Part shown: one piece after another, positions 51,319-56,255 of the stretch
Layout of the letters: every line of letters begins with the position of its first letter
Position numbering within the stretch: the stretch's first letter is position 1
Assembly: GCF_007679495.1 (NCBI RefSeq)
Contig: NZ_VEGP01000032.1
Coordinates: 1-56,255, forward strand
DNA: 56,255 nt
Origin: Paenibacillus sp. 32O-W
Lineage (GTDB): Bacteria; Bacillota; Bacilli; Paenibacillales; NBRC-103111
Reading direction: 5' to 3'
The notes under the pieces: model-generated
What the model was told of the DNA's origin: nothing
The model's input: only the letters and a program-made list of their open reading frames with translations
The model's database searches: none
Program-made: the position numbers and the translations under genes

Positions 51319-51519
51319 CTATGGTGCGTGCTTATGTTTCAATAACATTGATATATAGAAAGCCTCTTTTTCAACAATTAGCTCTGTACTGACTACACTG
51401 TAATTGATTCCTCTCATTGTTATTCCATTTACCAATTTAGTAAGATGAAGAAAGTCTCCAATTTCTGAAACGTAAATATCCGTCGTTGAGTCGTCGGGGA
51501 ATATGCACATTACTCTCAT
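51319..51519 (-). CDS. Small hypothetical protein
   Basis: 66 residues, start ATG 51519 with AAAGGA about 9 bases upstream; the in-frame ATG at 51528 is too close to the site. The text reads CIFPDDSTTDIYVSEIGDFL, then VNGITMRGINYSVVSTELIV and a positively charged end. The alternating pattern suggests a small beta-rich fold. No family recognised. No gene is seen in the next 290 bases upstream. Confidence 0.5.
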   Translation of the reverse strand: MRVMCIFPDDSTTDIYVSEIGDFLHLTKLVNGITMRGINYSVVSTELIVEKEAFYISMLLKHKHAP

Positions 51520-51811
51520 GGGATTCATTCCTTTCTGACATGGAGTTACCCCGCACAAATGCGAGGATTAGTTGAATAGATATATATTTATTGCAAGTTC
51601 CTCCTGGCTTAATCCACGTAATTTTCGAAAGTGCCGAATGCCCCGCCACCCATCTCAAAAATCACTCATAGCATCCACCTAATCAAACCATAGACCAGCC
51701 AGTTGATTGCTCCAAGAGACTATAGGGATTATTTTCAATAAATATATTCTAAAGGGATTATTTCGATATAATAAGACTGTCCCCTTTTCAGCTCGATGGT
51801 TGAGTTTTTTA

Positions 51812-51964
51812 AATGTGCAACCCGTGAGCAAGGAAAGAAACGAATCTACGCTCGCGGAAATAGTGGATAGGCTCCGAAGTAGAAGTGTAAGCGAGCAAAA
51901 AAGGATATTGAATGTCATAGACGCTATGCTGGATGATGTGAGAAGTAAACAGAATAAAGAATAA
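51812..51964 (+). pseudogene. C-terminal tail of an XRE-type regulator gene
   Basis: The frame ending at TAA 51962-51964 encodes STLAEIVDRLRSRSVSEQKR and ILNVIDAMLDDVRSKQ. This resembles the helical C-terminus found after the HTH in small XRE-type regulators of Paenibacillus. The HTH itself is missing; upstream codons (from 51707) are unrelated. It overlaps the start of the next remnant by two bases. Confidence 0.4.
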
Positions 51965-52187
51965 GCCTGGTAAAGACATGTGGCTGTATGGCGGAGCGAG
52001 TCTTATTACAACTTTTATCCGTTTAGGGCTGGTTGATGAATTTAGATTATCTGTTCATCCTGTTGTTTTGGGAGAAGGAAAACCGTTATTTATTGATTTA
52101 AACCAGAGGTTGAATTTAAAATTGGTTGATACAAGAACTTTCTCCTCTGGCGTTGTGCGGCTAATCTATCATTTGAATGGCAATTAG
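51963..52187 (+). pseudogene. C-terminal remnant of a dihydrofolate-reductase-family (RibD C-type) gene
   Basis: About 74 codons encode KDMWLYGGASLITTFIRLGL, VDEFRLSVHPVVLGEGKPLF and LVDTRTFSSGVVRLIYHL, the classic end of bacterial DHFR-family/YyaP-type oxidoreductases (Gly-Gly-Ala NADPH-contact strand, then the HPVVLGEG strand). About 100 N-terminal residues are gone. The only ATG (51980) sits within the fold and lacks a ribosome binding site. Confidence 0.65.
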
Positions 52188-52236
52188 CAAGATAGAAAGG
52201 GATGATTGCAATAGCCATCCAGTCAGGTGTTTCCTT

Positions 52237-53150
52237 ATGAACATCGTCCTAGAGCTTATGGAAGAATTACGAGGTTTAAATATAACTCGTTTTGAAGAGC
52301 TGAGTAAGGGCTTTTCGACCGCGCAAAAATATGTACTCTATTCAAAGGATGACGCATCGCAGTATCTCTTGAAAATATACGGTATGGATAAAGCAGAGAG
52401 ATGCAAAATAAAATTTGATTTGTTAAAACGGCATTTCGATAATGCCGTTTCCTGTCAAAGGCCGATCCAATTCGGGATCCATGACGAACTCCAAGTATGC
52501 TACATAGTATTGTCGTATGTTCAAGGCGAGAGCGGGGACAAGTCCATACCCAGCAAGAGTGTGGAAGAGCAATATACTCTAGGAGTGTTAGCGGGGAAGG
52601 AATTGAAGACAATTCATCGGGTAACCCCGGCGAAGCCTTACGATTGGTATCATAAGCGAACCCAGAAGTATCGGGATAAAGTTGATGAATGTAAGAGACG
52701 TGGGCTAACCTTTATAGGCAGGATTTTATTGAACAGTACATTCAAGAGAACATTCATTGGTTAAAAGACAGCCCGGTTACGTTTCAACATGATGATTTTC
52801 ACCCTCAGAATATGATTGTTAAATCGGATGGAACGATTGCGATTATAGATTTCGACTCCTATGATTGGGGCGACCCATTCGAAGAATTTTTCAAGTTGCC
52901 CAAATATACAATTTATTTAAGCGTGTCCTTTGCGAAAGGCCAAGTGGATGGATATTTCGATCATAAAATACCCGAAACCTTTTGGCGGAAATATAATTTG
53001 TTCGTCGCCTTAAACCAGCATGCGAGCCAGCTTGGCGGCGTAATCTCAAATAATCTGGCTTATGTTCAAGAAAGAACCCGATCCATTATAGAAACACATG
53101 ATTTCCATAATAATGGCGCTCCGGACTGGTACACTCGTTGTCCCGTTTGA
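52237..53150 (+). pseudogene. APH-family phosphotransferase, frameshifted
   Basis: From ATG 52237: LELMEELRGLNITRFEELSK, YVLYSKDDASQYLLKIYGMD with the nucleotide-site Lys, YIVLSYVQGES, then AKPYDWYHKRTQKYRDKVDE. Near 52718 the frame changes. The other frame supplies QDFIEQYIQENIHWLKDSP and then the catalytic loop VTFQHDDFHPQNMIVKSDG, the metal site AIIDFDSYDWGDPFEEFFK, and the C-terminus to TGA 53148-53150. One lost base near GGCAGGATTTT explains it. All kinase motifs survive, so decay is recent or the indel is technical. Relatives are annotated as aminoglycoside or choline/homoserine kinases; the substrate is open. Confidence 0.65.
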
Positions 53151-53254
53151 AGCATTCCCCTGACCTATGGAGGAGCTATTTTGAAAACGGTTTTGAGATG
53201 AAACGGGTGGGCTACGCAAGAAATTTTACATAATACTTGAAGGGGAATGAAAAT

Positions 53255-53712
53255 ATGGCATTGGTGCGATTGCTGCATTAGACGATGTTGATGAACTTGT
53301 TCAGATGCGTTGGGACTTCTCGGAAGAGGAGGCCAGTAGTTCGGTCGGTTTTGAGGAGTTTCACCGGATTTGCAGTGAATTTTTGGTTAAAGCATTGGAA
53401 AGCGGAGATTGGTACATTTGGATCGCGGAAGTTGAGAATAAGATAGTTTCACATATGTATCTGCAATTAATCCATAAAGTGCCGAGACCGGGCAAATCCC
53501 CAGACCCTTATTTCGGTTACGTTACCAATGTCTATACCCGTCCTGCTTTTAGAAGTCAAGGGATCGGAACCGAGATTCATACCGCCATGGAAAAATGGTC
53601 TAAAGAAAATAAAGTCGAATTTCTTATTGTATGGCCAAGCAGCAACAGTACTCAGTTTTATTCAAGAAATGGCTTTTCTCTATGCGAAGAAGCTATGGAA
53701 AAGCACTGGTAA
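53255..53712 (+). pseudogene. GNAT acetyltransferase, N-terminal frameshift
   Basis: The expected start ATG 53255 (AGGGG upstream) reads MALVRL and then leaves frame; the rest, from AALDDVDELVQMRWDFSEEE, is in another frame. One base missing in GATTGCTGC (about 53271) would restore MALVRLAALDDV. The body is a GNAT fold with acetyl-CoA motif GYVTNVYTRPAFRSQGIGTE and ending TQFYSRNGFSLCEEAMEKHW. If the shift is real, translation could restart at ATG 53305, which is inside the fold. Confidence 0.65.
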
Positions 53713-53895
53713 TGGATGCGGTCATAAAAGGATCTACCTCGCAAATAAAGCTCTCTCGAATTGGATTATATATGCTGCCGCCCAATACGGGTGAAGCTGC
53801 CTAGGCAGTAGAGTGTAATAAGAGTGTATTGTAAAATTGGGATTAGGTGGATGAGAAGAGTACAGATGAGCTGAGAACAGAAAGGATGAGTTGAA

Positions 53896-54333
53896 ATGAA
53901 TATTAAAATTGAGAGAGCTTCCGCAGCGGATTCCGAGAAAATCCTGTTTTTGCAAAAGATTGCTTATAAAAGCGAAGCAGAAATATACAACGATTTTAGT
54001 ATCGAACCTCTTGTTCAGATTCTCGGGCAGTTACAACAACAGTTTGAAGATCACATTATACTTAAAGCTGCGAGCGATGGCGCAATCATTGGTTCTGTAA
54101 GGGCAAATGAGCAAGACGGAACATGCCGCATCGGTAAGCTTATGGTGAATCCGAACTACCAAAATAAAGGAATAGGCAAAATGTTGATGCATGCCATAGA
54201 AGCTCTTTTCCCGAAATCTCGCTATGAATTGTTTACGGGAAGTAAAAGCGAAAAGAATATTGCCTTATATAAAAAGCAAGATTATAGAGTCTTTAAAGAA
54301 CGTGTGATTACCCCCGATTTTAGTCTGGTCTAG
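53896..54333 (+). CDS. GNAT-family N-acetyltransferase
   Basis: 145 residues from ATG 53896 with AAAGGATGAG upstream. The GNAT fold is complete: IKIERASAADSEKILFLQKI, IILKAASDGAIIGSVRA, the acetyl-CoA loop LMVNPNYQNKGIGKMLMHAI (QNKGIG) and KNIALYKKQDYRVFKERVI. The substrate is unknown. It is monocistronic by spacing. Confidence 0.85.
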   Translation: MNIKIERASAADSEKILFLQKIAYKSEAEIYNDFSIEPLVQILGQLQQQFEDHIILKAASDGAIIGSVRANEQDGTCRIGKLMVNPNYQNKGIGKMLMHAIEALFPKSRYELFTGSKSEKNIALYKKQDYRVFKERVITPDFSLV

Positions 54334-54476
54334 CTTGAAAAGAATAGCGGTTGAGACTTGCGGTTCCATCCTGCTGGGCTTTCACCGAATTTAACTTTAA
54401 GCAATTTAGCAGTGCAAAATGAAAGTGCTTACACGACCTGTTCAGGGATGGATCATTTGGAAAAGGAGTTGTTGGC

Positions 54477-55286
54477 GTGTCGAAACTATTTTTTGACCCG
54501 ATGAAGCACCCCGAATGGATTCAGCCACAGACTGTAGAGTGGTACGCAAATTTAGCGATAGAAACTGGGGGATACCAATACCCATGGAAGTCGGAATTCG
54601 ATGAGCCGGGAGCCGAGATTATTTTTGCAGACAAAATTGCGACCTATATCAATGAAGATACACGAATGCTGGACGTTGGCTGCGGCCATGGTGAATTCAC
54701 GTCGACGTTTGCCCATAAAGCAAAAGAGGTCGTAGGCATTGATGTCATTGAGGGCTATATTGCATCGGCCAACAAAAAGAAGACCGGAGAATCCGTTAAA
54801 TTTTTTGTTGTGGATGCGGACAAACAGCTGCCTTTTCCCGACAGTTTCTTTGATGTTGTCTATACGAAAAAAGGGCCATGGCTATTTCACGAGGGAAGCC
54901 AGGAGGGCCGTAGGGTTATCAAGTCTGGGGGCATAGTGCTGGCATTGTATCATTGTGGGACAGATGGGGGACTTAGAAACCTCTTCCCCGGACTGTACAC
55001 TCCTTTCCCGGAAAATTACCTGAATGAAGTTAAAGTGAAATTCGAACACCAGCTTTCCGAAAGCAGCCTAGAGGAAGCCGAATTAGTGATCTTTGAAGAG
55101 GTGGAATACCTTTCGAGGCCCGAGGATGTACTGCACAAAAAGTGTTTTGGTCAGAGTGAAGCATTGAAGAAAATGGTCTGGCGGGAATGCCTAAACGATG
55201 TGGAGGAAATATTCCGCCAGAATGCTACGTCAAGAGGTTTAAAAGTCGTCAACTATCATGCTTTGATGGTTGAGAGAGCGAAATAA
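54477..55286 (+). CDS. Class I SAM-dependent methyltransferase
   Basis: 269 residues from GTG 54477 with AAAAGGAG upstream. The SAM-binding motif I MLDVGCGHGEFTSTFA (64-79) is followed by an acidic end of strand two (VVGIDVIEGYI) and the motif II/III region LPFPDSFFDVVYTKKGPW. Unlike many relatives it has a long N-terminal cap (1-50) and a C-terminal helical part (VWRECLNDVEEIFRQNATSR). The acceptor is unknown; small-molecule or rRNA targets are both possible. The GrpB gene starts 16 bases after its stop, so the two may form an operon. Confidence 0.8.
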   Translation: MSKLFFDPMKHPEWIQPQTVEWYANLAIETGGYQYPWKSEFDEPGAEIIFADKIATYINEDTRMLDVGCGHGEFTSTFAHKAKEVVGIDVIEGYIASANKKKTGESVKFFVVDADKQLPFPDSFFDVVYTKKGPWLFHEGSQEGRRVIKSGGIVLALYHCGTDGGLRNLFPGLYTPFPENYLNEVKVKFEHQLSESSLEEAELVIFEEVEYLSRPEDVLHKKCFGQSEALKKMVWRECLNDVEEIFRQNATSRGLKVVNYHALMVERAK

Positions 55287-55302
55287 CGGAGGTATTTCTT
55301 TC

Positions 55303-55818
55303 ATGGGTTCAAATTCAAGTGTAGTCGTCGTACCCTATGACCCCGATTGGGTTCAGTTATTTGAAAAGTTGCGGGAGTTTGTTCTCCCGGTTGTGAGCGA
55401 CCTCATCGTCACGATAGAACATGCCGGGAGTACATCTGTTCCGGGATTAGCAGCGAAACCGATTGTCGATATGGATGTGATCGTGCCTTCTCAAGCGGAT
55501 GTGCATATAGCCATTCAAAGGCTTTCAACTCTTGGCTACATTCATGAAGGCGATTTGGGGATCGCCGGGCGGGAGGCTTTCATCCCTCCTGATCACTTGC
55601 CCCGGCATCATTTGTATGTATGCACTCAAGAAAACGACGAATATAAACGTCATATCCTCTTTCGCGATTATTTGAGGTCCCATCCTGACGATTCCGAAAA
55701 GTACGGTGAGCTAAAGCTGGAGCTTGCCCAACGATTCCATAATGACCGTAAGGCATATACAAATGCCAAGAGCGAATTTGTGGAACAGATTTTGCAAAGG
55801 GCCGGATGGAATAGCTAA
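55303..55818 (+). CDS. GrpB-family (UPF0157) nucleotidyltransferase-like protein
   Basis: 171 residues from ATG 55303, with CGGAGGT upstream. GrpB proteins have a minimal nucleotidyltransferase fold: PYDPDWVQLFEKLREFVLPV, IEHAGSTSVPGLAAKPIVDM (the G-S-T-S motif and the metal Asp in DMDVIV), and HHLYVCTQENDEYKRHILFR, then DYLRSHPDDSEKYGELK. Function is undefined; members are often linked to stress or CoA-kinase fusions. All key residues are present. Confidence 0.85.
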   Translation: MGSNSSVVVVPYDPDWVQLFEKLREFVLPVVSDLIVTIEHAGSTSVPGLAAKPIVDMDVIVPSQADVHIAIQRLSTLGYIHEGDLGIAGREAFIPPDHLPRHHLYVCTQENDEYKRHILFRDYLRSHPDDSEKYGELKLELAQRFHNDRKAYTNAKSEFVEQILQRAGWNS

Positions 55819-55986
55819 AGCCTTCAAGGCAGCCATTAAGTCGACGGCCTTGTATACATGGTATGAAAGCCGGATAATATCGTAGCCGTTGGCGTGGTCC
55901 ATCTGCCATTGAATTGGATTTAACAACTTGCGTCAAAAGTCTCCTTCCTCAGCGAAGCAGGTGGGAGATGAATGACGCCTTTCTCG

Positions 55987-56009
55987 AACATATTCGCTGG
56001 AGATATGTT
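55987..56009. repeat. Hairpin upstream of tnpB, candidate element left-end structure
   Basis: AACATAT (55987-55993), loop TCGCTGGAG, ATATGTT (56003-56009): a perfect 7-bp stem. IS200/IS605-type elements carry subterminal hairpins at their ends, so this may mark the left end, but the cleavage site was not identified. The space 55819-55986 shows no gene. Confidence 0.35.
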
Positions 56010-56067
56010 GGAAAAAGCATGTGTTTGTTCTAGTCACTTTGATGCCCGAAAAGGAACGAATGTGTGA

Positions 56068-56095
56068 TATAATGGGGATGTGGAACAAGTGTTCC
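56068..56095 (+). promoter_or_regulatory. -10 box and LexA-like palindrome before tnpB
   Basis: TATAAT (56068-56073) is followed 8 bases later by GGAACAAGTGTTCC (56082-56095), a perfect palindrome. It fits the Gram-positive LexA/DinR box CGAACRNRYGTTYC at all but the first base. Its position near the transcription start would let a repressor block the tnpB promoter. The -35 hexamer is unclear. Confidence 0.5.
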
Positions 56096-56115
56096 GATAA
56101 GAAGGGGGTGTTTCC

Positions 56116-56255
56116 ATGATTCGTGCTCAAATTGTACGTTTCCATGCCTCGAAACGAGATATCGAGCGACTGTATGCTTGTAATCGCGAATCTGCCCGGG
56201 TTTGGAATATGTGCTTGCAGCTCGCTAAGAACTACCATTCGGAGCATCGGAAATG
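56116..56255 (+). CDS. tnpB: TnpB-type (IS605/IS607 OrfB) RNA-guided endonuclease, 5' part
   Basis: ATG 56116 with GAAGGGGGTG upstream; the frame is open to the window edge (46 codons). The start IRAQIVRFHASKRDIERLYA and then SARVWNMCLQLAKNYHSEHR matches the N-terminal strand-helix of TnpB/OrfB proteins, with the N/W helix that precedes the WED domain. TnpB uses an omega RNA from the element's right end to cut the donor site and so keep the element. Neither the nuclease domain nor the RNA end is in the window, so completeness cannot be judged. Confidence 0.75.
   Translation, partial: MIRAQIVRFHASKRDIERLYACNRESARVWNMCLQLAKNYHSEHRK

Noticed and set aside
1-56255. CRISPR arrays, tRNA or rRNA genes
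   Set aside because: No regularly spaced identical repeats, no cloverleaf-type sequence and no rRNA-like stretch was seen on reading either strand.

Overview
The window looks like chromosomal DNA of a spore-forming, Paenibacillaceae-type Firmicute (Paenibacillus/Cohnella-like). The reasons are strong AGGAGG-type ribosome binding sites, moderate GC, T-box leaders, a type-2 leuA, an Mqo, a CD3324-family regulator and long intergenic imperfect palindromes. All family names rest on reading motifs in the translated sequence; no database search was run.

Region 1-9.7 kb: a 5'-broken PIN-like toxin gene (DUF4411) and gene tails; an SRPBCC gene whose 5' end is cut off exactly where an ABC-2 permease starts; a short SecA-type translocase followed by a convergent M50 membrane peptidase; an in-frame chimera of a TIM-barrel isomerase and an AraC-type effector domain; broken DUF421 and P1-peptidase genes; HIT and Nudix hydrolases. 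Region 9.7-17.2 kb: VOC protein, SnoaL-fused ECF sigma factor, SRPBCC protein, a Phd/ParE toxin-antitoxin pair, GNAT, PadR-DUF4180 regulator with a truncated hydrolase behind it, then leuA under a leucine T-box. Region 17.3-20.6 kb is a graveyard of frameshifted, truncated and interrupted genes.

Region 20.6-27.5 kb: remains of two sugar-type ABC permeases followed by an intact HlyD-like adaptor, a solute-binding lipoprotein and a second lipoprotein, then an MFS/ROK-regulator operon with a perfect palindromic operator. Region 27.7-33.9 kb: a terpenoid-cyclase-fold protein, an alpha/beta hydrolase, two convergent MerR-type regulators each with two HTH domains, and an IS1380-family transposase. 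Region 33.9-42.4 kb: Vat-like streptogramin acetyltransferase, DUF2306 protein, PfpI-type protein, OmpR-type two-component pair, and a macrolide phosphotransferase (mph) preceded by a leader with a 3-codon ORF, an antiterminator arm and a perfect terminator; then a broken P-loop kinase gene, an orphan tyrosine-type T-box and an inverted MFS fragment.

Region 42.5-56.3 kb: an ABC (ATPase plus two permeases)/NarL-type two-component operon resembling Bacillus LnrJK-LMN, a TetR gene with a palindromic operator facing a frameshifted TcaA-like gene, mqo, small and broken genes, a frameshifted phosphotransferase, two GNATs, a methyltransferase, GrpB, and at the edge the 5' end of a tnpB gene with a LexA-like palindrome in its leader.

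Two themes stand out. First, drug-response functions are dense (Vat, Mph, two degraded APH-type genes, Lnr-like exporter, TcaA, MFS). Second, the window holds about ten single-gene frameshifts and about twelve truncation/fusion junctions. The frameshifts could be real decay or residual sequencing indels; the fusions look like real deletions.
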